From contig JAURMS010000117.1 in the NCBI GenBank assembly GCA_030830595.1, positions 1-19,562 of the forward strand: DNA of 19,562 nucleotides, written 5' to 3'. Each line of letters starts with the position of its first letter. Within the stretch, counting starts at the first letter, position 1. Below, piece by piece: positions 8,404 through 14,831 of the stretch. The stretch comes from Gammaproteobacteria bacterium. Lineage in GTDB: Bacteria > Pseudomonadota > Gammaproteobacteria > Steroidobacterales > Steroidobacteraceae. Under the pieces are notes generated by a model. The model worked only from the letters and a program-made list of their open reading frames with translations, ran no database searches and had not been told where the DNA came from. Both the position numbers and the translations under genes were made by a program.

Positions 8404-8431
8404 TGGACGAGGGGGGTTAGATCGCTATAAT
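8404..8431 (+). promoter_or_regulatory. Sigma70-type promoter for dksA-gluQ
   Basis: A perfect TATAAT (8426-8431) is preceded, with a 16-bp spacer, by TGGACG (8404-8409), a 4/6 match to the -35 consensus. The start would be near 8438, leaving a leader of about 24 nt before the dksA ATG at 8462. The segment between the queF stop and this promoter shows only a small CCCG/CGGG hairpin (8367-8376) without a T-run, so no convincing queF terminator was found. Confidence 0.6.
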
Positions 8432-8461
8432 CCGCCGTTCCCCGTTCAGGATGAAGCGCCA

Positions 8462-9550
8462 ATGCCCGCCAAGAAAAAGCCCGCCAGGAAGCCTGTCAAG
8501 AAGCCCGCTGGGAGTGCCAAATCGACCAGCGCAAAAGTAGCCCAGAAGGCTGCCCGCACTCCGGCCAAGGTCAAAGCCAAGGCCAAGGCCAAGGTCAAGG
8601 CCAAGGTCAAGGTCAAGGCGCCAGTCAAGAAACCGGCCGCCAAAACTCCTTCAAAATCGATAACCAAGTCGAAGGCTCCGGCGAAGCCCAAGGTCCCTGC
8701 AAAGGCAAAGTCCAAGGCTGCTTCCGCGAAGAAATCGGCCCCGCGGGCCAAGGTGGCCTCAAAGACTGCTGCCGGCAAGACTGCGAAGCCGAAGGCCGTC
8801 AAGGCCGCCCCGGCGAAGGCCTCGCCCCCCGCCAAGGCCAAGGCAAAGGCCGTCGGAAAGACGCCTGCATCCACCAAGACGACCGCCAAGCCAGTCGTCA
8901 AGCCGAAGGCGGCAGCACCCGCGCGGCCTGCCGGCAGTAAGGCTCAGCCCAAGGCCGTGGCAGCTCCCGTCAAGGAGGGTAAGGGCCCGACCAGCAGTAA
9001 GCCCAAGACGGAGCCCAAGCGCGCCATCGCCGTAGCCAGCCATACGCGGAGGCTGGTGCAGCCGGCGGCCGGGGACGATGACGACGGCTACGACGGAGAC
9101 TCCAGGCCGAACCTGCTGTTGGGGCCCCGAAACGTCACGCCGTACGTCGAAAAACACGGCGAGACCTACATGGGCCGTGAACAACTCGATCATTTCAGGA
9201 ACATCCTTGGCAGCTGGAAGCAGGACCTGATGGTCGAGGTCGACCGGACCATGACCCACATGAAGGACGAGGCAGCCAACCCCCCCGACCCTAATGACCG
9301 GGCCACGCTGGAATCGGAATTCGCCCTGGAACTTCGCACGCGAGATCGTGAAAGGAAGCTCATTCGCAAGATTGAAGAGGCCATGCAGCGTATCGAGGAC
9401 GGTTCTTACGGTTATTGCCTGGAGACCGGCGAACCCATTGGCGTGAAGCGCCTTGAGGCGCGACCCGTCGCCACCCTTTGCATAGAGGCCCAGGAGCGCC
9501 GTGAGCGTCGGGAGCGCCAATACGGAGACCGCGAGGACTGGTACCGCTGA
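8462..9550 (+). CDS. dksA: RNA polymerase-binding transcription factor DksA with long Lys/Ala/Pro-rich N-terminal extension
   Basis: Binds the RNA polymerase secondary channel and, with ppGpp, tunes rRNA and amino-acid promoters. Of 362 residues, about 225-362 match E. coli DksA closely, including the coiled-coil tip D276-x2-D279-x-A281. At the zinc site only two ligands remain: C319, T322, C340, A343, with the same spacing as the E. coli four-cysteine site. This C-T-C-A pattern is that of the zinc-independent Pseudomonas DksA2, while the coiled coil is the full DksA1 kind. Residues 1-200 are a histone H1-like tail of Lys, Ala and Pro, then an acidic patch GDDDDGYDGD (204-213). The tail might bind nucleic acid (inference). 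The ATG at 8462 has a distant AGGA about 10 nt upstream. gluQ starts inside its 3' end. Confidence 0.93.
   Translation: MPAKKKPARKPVKKPAGSAKSTSAKVAQKAARTPAKVKAKAKAKVKAKVKVKAPVKKPAAKTPSKSITKSKAPAKPKVPAKAKSKAASAKKSAPRAKVASKTAAGKTAKPKAVKAAPAKASPPAKAKAKAVGKTPASTKTTAKPVVKPKAAAPARPAGSKAQPKAVAAPVKEGKGPTSSKPKTEPKRAIAVASHTRRLVQPAAGDDDDGYDGDSRPNLLLGPRNVTPYVEKHGETYMGREQLDHFRNILGSWKQDLMVEVDRTMTHMKDEAANPPDPNDRATLESEFALELRTRDRERKLIRKIEEAMQRIEDGSYGYCLETGEPIGVKRLEARPVATLCIEAQERRERRERQYGDREDWYR
8564..8617 (+). repeat. Tandem hexanucleotide repeat coding for Lys-Ala/Val units in dksA
   Basis: Nine head-to-tail hexamers, GCCAAG or GTCAAG with one GTCAAA, encode alternating Lys and Ala/Val in the basic tail. 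Because units are six bases, copy-number changes by slippage would keep the frame. Looser versions of the same AAG-GCC pattern continue through most of the tail. Confidence 0.8.
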
Positions 9551-10466
9551 TCCGGGCGGTGCCCTGCCGATAGGGCGCTTCGCCCCCTCCCCGACTGGGC
9601 GCCTGCACCTCGGGTCAATCCTGTCGGCCGTGGGCAGCTATCTCGCGGCCCGAGCCGAGGGTGGGCGGTGGTTGGTCCGGATGGAGGACCTGGATACGCC
9701 GCGGGTAATCCCGGGTGCAGACAGCGAAATCTTGTCCACCCTGGAGCGCCTTGGTCTCGAGTGGCACGGCGAGGTGCTGTACCAGAGCCGTCGGGCCGAG
9801 GCCTATTCCGATGCCTTGGACACCCTGAAGGCCAAAGGTCTCTTGTTCGCCTGCACCTGCAGCCGTACCAGCCTGGTGGGGACCGACGAGGCCACGTCCA
9901 CCCCGCGCTATCCCGGACTCTGCAGGCATAGACCGCCAGTCTTCGAACGGGGGCACGCCGCCCTGCGATTCAGGGCCTCCACAGATGCGAGCCTCGTGGC
10001 TTTCCAGGACCTGTATCAGGGCTACCGGCAAGAAGACGTCGCGGCAACCACTGGCGACTTCATCGCCCTCAGGCGAGACGGCATACCGTCCTATCACCTT
10101 GCGGTCGTCGTCGACGACGCGGCCCAGGGAGTCACCCAAGTGATCAGGGGAGCAGATCTTATTGACAGTGTGCCGCGTCAAGTGGTGTTGCAGCGCTCAC
10201 TTGGATTGCCACAACCCCGCTACGGACACCTGCCACTGGTGACGGAGCCGGACGGCACAAAGCTGTCCAAAAGCCGTCGTTCAGTGCCGGCGGGCCTCGA
10301 GGCGCCAGGGGCCCTGCTCCTGCGGGTTCTCAGGCTCTTGCGTCAGGACCCACCAGAGGCCTTGCGAAGGGCGCCTCCTGAGGAAATCCTCGCCTGGGCG
10401 GCCTCACAGTGGAGGCCGGAGGCATTTTTCGGCGCCCTCGGGATTCCGGCCGATTTCCCGGGGTAG
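9501..10466 (+). CDS. gluQ: Glutamyl-Q tRNA(Asp) synthetase
   Basis: Charges glutamate onto the queuosine base at position 34 of tRNA-Asp, not onto the tRNA end. The 321-residue protein is a glutamyl-tRNA synthetase catalytic core without an anticodon-binding domain. The HIGH-like signature HLGS is at 36-39, the KMSKS-like KLSKS at 254-258, and the zinc set C118, C120, Y137, C141 is intact. GTG at 9501 is the only usable in-frame start before the conserved GRFAPSPTG block and has AGGAG 4 nt upstream. It overlaps the end of dksA by 50 bases in another frame, suggesting coupled translation. dksA-gluQ is a conserved gammaproteobacterial pair. queF, two genes upstream, supplies the same modification pathway. 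The 57 bp after it hold only the ribosome binding site of the next gene and a small inverted repeat. Confidence 0.94.
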   Translation: MSVGSANTETARTGTADPGGALPIGRFAPSPTGRLHLGSILSAVGSYLAARAEGGRWLVRMEDLDTPRVIPGADSEILSTLERLGLEWHGEVLYQSRRAEAYSDALDTLKAKGLLFACTCSRTSLVGTDEATSTPRYPGLCRHRPPVFERGHAALRFRASTDASLVAFQDLYQGYRQEDVAATTGDFIALRRDGIPSYHLAVVVDDAAQGVTQVIRGADLIDSVPRQVVLQRSLGLPQPRYGHLPLVTEPDGTKLSKSRRSVPAGLEAPGALLLRVLRLLRQDPPEALRRAPPEEILAWAASQWRPEAFFGALGIPADFPG

Positions 10467-10523
10467 GAGCAGAGCCCGTTTAGGCGTAAGGTGCGTTCAT
10501 CAGCCGAGGCTGGAGCTCATGTC

Positions 10524-10985
10524 ATGCCGACGCCAACACCGAGACTGATCAAGAAATACCCGAACCGGCGCCTGTACGATACGGGCGCCAGCCGCTACGT
10601 CACGCTCAACGACGTCTACCAACTGGTAATCGAAAAGACCGAGTTTGCGGTTCTGGATGCCCGTTCAGGGAAGGACATCACGCGCAGCATCCTCCTGCAG
10701 CTAATCGCTGAACAGGAGCAGCGTGGCGCCGCCATGATGAGCGAGGAATTCTTGTCGCAGTTAGTCAGGGCTTACGGTGGGCCTCTGCAGGCCCTGGTCG
10801 GCACCTACCTGCAGCAGTGCTTACGCCTGCTGATGGCCCAACAACAACCCCTGCAGGACAGGATGCGGTCCATGGTGGGGGTGGACCCCGTCGCTACCAC
10901 CGGCTCTCTGGCTGAACGCAGCCTCGAGATCTGGAGAGAACATGCCGGCGGCCAGACGGCCACCGGCAGTGAACCCGAACGCTGA
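10524..10985 (+). CDS. phaR: Polyhydroxyalkanoate synthesis repressor PhaR
   Basis: DNA-binding regulator that in other bacteria represses phasin and PHA genes and also binds PHA granules. The 153-residue protein has the characteristic PHA-accumulation regulator domain at its start (about 7-66), beginning RLIKKYPNRRLYDT, followed by a short helical PHB-accumulation region (about 75-115) and a variable tail. ATG at 10524 is chosen over GTG at 10491 because GGAG lies 8 nt upstream and the conserved domain begins seven residues in. It follows gluQ on the same strand; no PHA synthase, phasin or depolymerase gene is in the window, so its targets cannot be read here. Its stop directly abuts the convergent pnp stop. 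Confidence 0.88.
   Translation: MPTPTPRLIKKYPNRRLYDTGASRYVTLNDVYQLVIEKTEFAVLDARSGKDITRSILLQLIAEQEQRGAAMMSEEFLSQLVRAYGGPLQALVGTYLQQCLRLLMAQQQPLQDRMRSMVGVDPVATTGSLAERSLEIWREHAGGQTATGSEPER
10944..10967. other. Strong imperfect hairpin near the phaR/pnp convergent junction
   Basis: Arms GCCGG-C-GGCC and GGCC-A-CCGGC enclose a 4-base loop: nine paired positions with one mismatch. It lies inside the last codons of phaR and 19-42 nt beyond the pnp stop on the other strand. Neither side has a T-run, so it is not a standard intrinsic terminator. It could protect the 3' end of the pnp message, but it could also be coding-sequence coincidence. Confidence 0.3.
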
Positions 10986-13070
10986 TCAGTCGATGCCGCG
11001 CATGCTGAGTCGGATGCGCCCCTGGCGATCCACTTCCAGCACCTTGACCCTGACCACATCGCCCTCGTTGAGCTTGTCGGCTACGCGCTCGACTCGCTCA
11101 TCGGAAATCTGGGAGATGTGAACCAGGCCATCACGACCTGGCAGGATGGTGACGAAGGCTCCGAAATCCATGAGCCGCGCGACCCGGCCCTCGTACACAG
11201 TGCCCACCTCCACGTCGGAGGTGATCATCTTGATACGGCGCTCCGCCTCGCGACCTGAATTACCGTCGACAGAGGCGATCTTTACGGTACCGTCGTTATC
11301 GATATCGATGGTGGTGCCAGTCTCTTCGGTGATCTGGCGAATCACCGCACCACCCTTGCCGATGACGTCACGGATCTTCTCCGGATCGATCTTCATGGTG
11401 ATGATGGTGGGCGCCCACTCCGACATGTTCGGACGCGCCTTATCGAGCACCTTGTTCATCTCGCCGAGGATATGCAGCCTGCCTTCGCGAGCCTGATCGA
11501 GTGCGACCTTCATGATCTCGGGGGTGATGCTGGTGATCTTGATGTCCATCTGCAGCGCGGTGATGCCAGAGGCAGGACCGGCCACCTTGAAGTCCATATC
11601 GCCGAGGTGATCTTCGTCGCCCAGGATGTCGGTCAGCACTGCAAACCGATCACCTTCCTTCACCAGGCCCATGGCCACACCGGCACACGGCGCCTTGACC
11701 GGAACGCCGGCGTCCATCAGCGCCAGGCTGGTACCGCAGACGCTGGCCATGGAGCTCGAGCCATTCGACTCCAGGATTTCGGACACCACACGCAGGACGT
11801 AGGGAAACTCCTCGAGGTTAGGCATGGTGGCCATGATGCCGCGACGAGCCAGGTTGCCATGACCGATTTCCCGACGCTTCGGGGAACCCATCATGCCGGT
11901 CTCGCCAACGCTGAACGGCGGGAAGTTGTAGTGCAGCATGAACGGTTCCCGGCGTTCGCCGGTCAGCGCATCGATGATCTGGGCATCACGACCCGTACCG
12001 AGGGTGGCCGTGACCAGGGCCTGAGTCTCGCCGCGAGTGAACAACGCCGAACCATGGGTGCGAGGCAACACGCCCACTTCCACCGTGATGGGACGGACCG
12101 TCCGGGTATCACGACCATCGATACGCGGCTTGCCATCGAGGATGCGCTGCCTGACGAGGCGGTATTCCAGCCAGCCGAGTTCCTCCTGGACGTCGTCGGT
12201 GGAAAATGCCGGGGCCTCGCCCTGGCACAGAGCGGCCACTGCAGCGGCCTTGACCTCGCCCACCTTCGCGTGACGGGCCTGCTTCTCGACGATCGCGTAA
12301 GCGGCCTCCATGGCGGCCGCAGCCTGTGCGGCGACGGCCTCCTTCAGACCCTGGTTGCCGGCAGGTGCCTGCCAGGTCCACTTGGGCTTGCCCGCCTCGG
12401 CCACCAGCTTCTCGATCGCGTCGATCGCCGCCTGCATCTGCTGATGCCCAAACAATACAGCCCCGAGCATGACGTCTTCAGGGAGGCAGTTGGCCTCGGA
12501 CTCCACCATCAGCACGCCCTGACGGGTACCCGCCACCACCAGGTCGAGATCAGAGTCGGTGCGGGTCGTTGAAATGTTCGGGTTGAGAAGGTACTGACCA
12601 TCCTTGTAGCCCACCCTGGCTGCACCGATCGGACCCTGGAAGGGCACACCAGACAACGCCAGGGCCGCCGACGCGCCCAACAGGGCCGGGATGTCTGCAT
12701 CGACATCCGTGTTGATGGACAGCACCGTGGCGACCACCTGCACCTCGTTGAAAAACCCCTCCGGGAACAACGGGCGAATCGGGCGATCGATCAGGCGCGA
12801 GGTAAGCACCTCCTTTTCCGAGGGACGTCCCTCACGCTTGAAGAAGCCGCCGGGGATCTTGCCCGCCGCGTAGGTCTTCTCCTGATAGTTGACGGTCAGC
12901 GGGAAAAAGTCGCGACCGGGGACCGCCTCCTTGCGCGCAACCGCGGTGACCAGCACCACGGTGTCGGCCATGGACACAACCACGGCGGCGTCCGCCTGGC
13001 GTGCCATGCGGCCGGTCTCAAGCGTGACGGTATGTTCGCCGTATGAAAAAGTCTGACGAGCTATGCTCAC
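10986..13070 (-). CDS. pnp: Polyribonucleotide nucleotidyltransferase (PNPase)
   Basis: Phosphorolytic 3'-5' exoribonuclease, a trimer and component of the RNA degradosome. The 694 residues contain two RNase PH-like domains; the first has the FFKREGRPSEKE (77-88) and SRLIDRPIRPLFP (91-103) motifs. The second carries the catalytic-site aspartates D487 and D493 (equivalent to E. coli 486 and 492). A KH domain follows with VIGKGG (569-574), then an S1 domain (about 622-692). Length is slightly below the E. coli 711. GTG at 13070 has GAGGA about 7 nt upstream. It is the last gene of the operon, 80 bp after rpsO, and the gap holds a strong hairpin. rraA, encoding an RNase E regulator, lies at the other end of the same cluster. 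Confidence 0.97.
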   Translation of the reverse strand: MSIARQTFSYGEHTVTLETGRMARQADAAVVVSMADTVVLVTAVARKEAVPGRDFFPLTVNYQEKTYAAGKIPGGFFKREGRPSEKEVLTSRLIDRPIRPLFPEGFFNEVQVVATVLSINTDVDADIPALLGASAALALSGVPFQGPIGAARVGYKDGQYLLNPNISTTRTDSDLDLVVAGTRQGVLMVESEANCLPEDVMLGAVLFGHQQMQAAIDAIEKLVAEAGKPKWTWQAPAGNQGLKEAVAAQAAAAMEAAYAIVEKQARHAKVGEVKAAAVAALCQGEAPAFSTDDVQEELGWLEYRLVRQRILDGKPRIDGRDTRTVRPITVEVGVLPRTHGSALFTRGETQALVTATLGTGRDAQIIDALTGERREPFMLHYNFPPFSVGETGMMGSPKRREIGHGNLARRGIMATMPNLEEFPYVLRVVSEILESNGSSSMASVCGTSLALMDAGVPVKAPCAGVAMGLVKEGDRFAVLTDILGDEDHLGDMDFKVAGPASGITALQMDIKITSITPEIMKVALDQAREGRLHILGEMNKVLDKARPNMSEWAPTIITMKIDPEKIRDVIGKGGAVIRQITEETGTTIDIDNDGTVKIASVDGNSGREAERRIKMITSDVEVGTVYEGRVARLMDFGAFVTILPGRDGLVHISQISDERVERVADKLNEGDVVRVKVLEVDRQGRIRLSMRGID

Positions 13071-13100
13071 TATGCTGTCCTCGGAATTCGTGAAAAGAAG

Positions 13101-13139
13101 CGGCCCAGACGGCAGAACGGCCCTGTGTTACAGGGCCGT
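13101..13139 (-). promoter_or_regulatory. rpsO-pnp intergenic hairpin with an alternative pairing partner
   Basis: Reading leftwards, ACGGCCCTGT (13139-13130) and ACAGGGCCGT (13126-13117) form a perfect 10-bp stem with a 3-base loop. A second GGGCCG (13106-13101), followed by the T-rich CTTCTTTTCA, could pair instead with the first arm. In E. coli the matching interval holds a terminator and an RNase III-cut stem used by PNPase to control itself; a similar role here is inference. The hairpin has no T-run directly after it. Confidence 0.55.
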
Positions 13140-13150
13140 CGCTGGTCTCT

Positions 13151-13420
13151 CTAGCGCCGCAGGCCCAGGTCGCCCACGATCTTGGTGTAGCGATCGGGGG
13201 CCGTGGACTTCAGGTAATCGAGCAGCTTGCGCCGCTGCGCAACCATCTTCAGCAGACCACGACGAGACGAATGATCGTTCTTGTGACTGGCGAAGTGGTT
13301 GGTCAGGCCGCTGATCCTTTCGGACAACAGGGCAATTTGGACTTCCGGTGAACCGGTGTCCTTGGTGTTGACACGGAACCTGCCAACCAGGTCCGCTTTT
13401 TGCTCGGTCGAAAGTGGCAT
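13151..13420 (-). CDS. rpsO: Small ribosomal subunit protein S15
   Basis: Early-assembling 30S protein that binds 16S rRNA in the central domain. The 89 residues are the exact family length, with DTGSPEVQ (21-28) and HKNDHSSRRG (46-55) as the conserved rRNA-contact segments. ATG at 13420 is preceded by AGGAAGG about 10 nt upstream. It has its own promoter overlapping the end of truB and is followed by pnp, the classic rpsO-pnp pair. In E. coli S15 represses its own translation by binding its leader; the short leader here (about 13468-13421) has a small CTGA/TCAG stem next to the ribosome binding site, too weak to claim the same mechanism. Confidence 0.98.
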   Translation of the reverse strand: MPLSTEQKADLVGRFRVNTKDTGSPEVQIALLSERISGLTNHFASHKNDHSSRRGLLKMVAQRRKLLDYLKSTAPDRYTKIVGDLGLRR

Positions 13421-13474
13421 GGACTACAAACCTTCCTGAGTTCTCAGTAACTTAAGCCTTGAATGAAGCCGCGC

Positions 13475-13503
13475 ATTGTAGCCGCGTCCCGGCCCGGGCT
13501 CAA
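13475..13503 (-). promoter_or_regulatory. Sigma70-type promoter for rpsO-pnp
   Basis: On the minus strand TTGAGC (13503-13498) and TACAAT (13480-13475) are separated by exactly 17 bp (4/6 and 5/6 matches). The -35 element overlaps the truB stop codon (13502-13500). The start would be near 13468, giving a leader of about 48 nt. It would let S15 and PNPase be made independently of the upstream operon promoter, as known in E. coli. Confidence 0.65.
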
Positions 13504-14432
13504 CCCACCCCGCCCTGACGCGCCGCGAGGAGCCTTTCGGGAGCCACTTGCCGGCCCAGGGCATCCATCCGCCCCGTGCCCATGAAGGCCCCGGAGGGGT
13601 CCAGGAGCCGGACCCTGGCGCCCGGGGGACCGGCCGCAATGACCGGGTTGCCCTGCCGGAGCCGATGGGCGGGCTCAGGATCGAGTTTCAGGGCCGGCTC
13701 GCCAACCAGGGCCGCATCGACCGGCAGTAACCAGTCGTCGAGAGCCAACTCCCCAAGGCTTTCCAGCCTCGCCTGCAGATCCTCGATCCGATGGGCAGAG
13801 CCGAGCTGGAAACAGCCGACCTCGGTCCGCCGCAGTTCAGCGACGTGCCCGACCGTTCCGAGGCGGGTTGCGATGTCCTCTGCCAGGGTCCTTACATAGG
13901 TGCCCTTGCTGCAGCCCACTGTCAGGCGCAGCAAGTCTGCCTGCAGTTCAAGTAACCCGAGATCGTGAATGTAGATCCTGCGGGGCGGCCTCTCGACCTC
14001 CTCGCCGGCGCGGGCAAGCTCGTACAGCCGCCGGCCGCCGTGCTTGAGCGCCGAGTACATGGGCGGGACCTGCCACTGCTCACCCCGGAAGCTCCTCAGG
14101 ACTTCACCGAGGGCAACCGGGTCAAGTTCTGGAACCGGTCGGGACTCGGTCACCTCGCCCTCGGCATCTCCGGTGCAGGTGCGTTCCCCGAGCTTGACCA
14201 CCACTTCATAGGCCTTGGGCGAATCCAACAAGTGCCCGGCAAACTTCGTGGCCTCACCGAAACACAGGGGTAACAGACCCGTCGCCAGGGGGTCGAGGCT
14301 GCCGGTATGCCCTGCCTTGCGGGCCCGAAAGATCAGTCGAGCCTGTTGCAGGGCGGCATTGGAGGTGATGCCGCGGCCTTTGTCGAGCAGGAACACACCG
14401 TCAACCTCCCGCCAGCGCGAGGTGGCGGTCAA
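13500..14432 (-). CDS. truB: tRNA pseudouridine(55) synthase TruB
   Basis: Isomerises U55 to pseudouridine in the T-loop of most tRNAs and aids tRNA folding. The 310 residues carry the catalytic motif GHTGSLDPLATG with nucleophile D47, the CSKGTYVRTLAEDI segment of the second half (about 194-207) and a C-terminal PUA-like region. The start TTG at 14432 overlaps the rbfA stop (TTGA, sharing two bases), a typical coupling arrangement, with AGGA three bases upstream. The reading frame has no better ATG near the conserved DGVFLLDKGRGITS block. It lies between rbfA and the rpsO promoter. Confidence 0.96.
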   Translation of the reverse strand: MTATSRWREVDGVFLLDKGRGITSNAALQQARLIFRARKAGHTGSLDPLATGLLPLCFGEATKFAGHLLDSPKAYEVVVKLGERTCTGDAEGEVTESRPVPELDPVALGEVLRSFRGEQWQVPPMYSALKHGGRRLYELARAGEEVERPPRRIYIHDLGLLELQADLLRLTVGCSKGTYVRTLAEDIATRLGTVGHVAELRRTEVGCFQLGSAHRIEDLQARLESLGELALDDWLLPVDAALVGEPALKLDPEPAHRLRQGNPVIAAGPPGARVRLLDPSGAFMGTGRMDALGRQVAPERLLAARQGGVG

Positions 14433-14818
14433 GGTTCCTCGTCCTCCTCGGGCGTGGCGTGCTTGCGGTCCTCCGCGATCGCCTCGGCAATGAGCGCCGC
14501 TACCCTGGCACCGCGTTCGATGCTCTCATCCAACCTGAATTCCAACTCAGGGACGCTGCGCAGCGTCAACTGGCCCCGCAGCGCCCTGCGCAGGAAGCCG
14601 ACAGCGCTTCGCAGGGCCTCGAGGATCTGCGCGGCGTCACCCTGACCCGCAAACGGGGTGAAGAAGACCCTGGCATGGCTGAGGTCTCGGGAGACCTCGA
14701 CCGCAGTGATGGAAATGGCAGACATTCTGGGGTCCTTGACCTCACGCCGAATGAGGTCAGGCAGGACCCTCTGGATTGCGTCTGCAACCCGCTGGGAGCG
14801 CTGAAATTCCCGTGGCAT
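14429..14818 (-). CDS. rbfA: 30S ribosome-binding factor RbfA
   Basis: Assembly factor that helps mature the 16S rRNA 5' end and is needed for growth in the cold. From ATG at 14818 the protein has 129 residues, close to the E. coli 133, and begins MPREFQRSQRVA, lining up with the E. coli N-terminus. The KH-like fold is recognisable by REVKDPR (25-31) and the VEVSRDLSHARVFF segment. The frame stays open upstream to 14887, but that longer reading would overlap infB by 56 bases and add residues foreign to the family. Its start lies 13 bp after the infB stop, and its end overlaps truB by four bases. Confidence 0.95.
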   Translation of the reverse strand: MPREFQRSQRVADAIQRVLPDLIRREVKDPRMSAISITAVEVSRDLSHARVFFTPFAGQGDAAQILEALRSAVGFLRRALRGQLTLRSVPELEFRLDESIERGARVAALIAEAIAEDRKHATPEEDEEP

Positions 14819-14831
14819 CCTGAGCCGATCC

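Noticed and set aside
8446..8901. A 151-codon minus-strand frame that looks like a hydrophobic, Leu/Ala/Gly-rich membrane protein
   Set aside because: It is the reverse complement of the AAG/GCC-rich dksA tail, which automatically reads as Leu/Gly/Ala; no ribosome binding site or family match.
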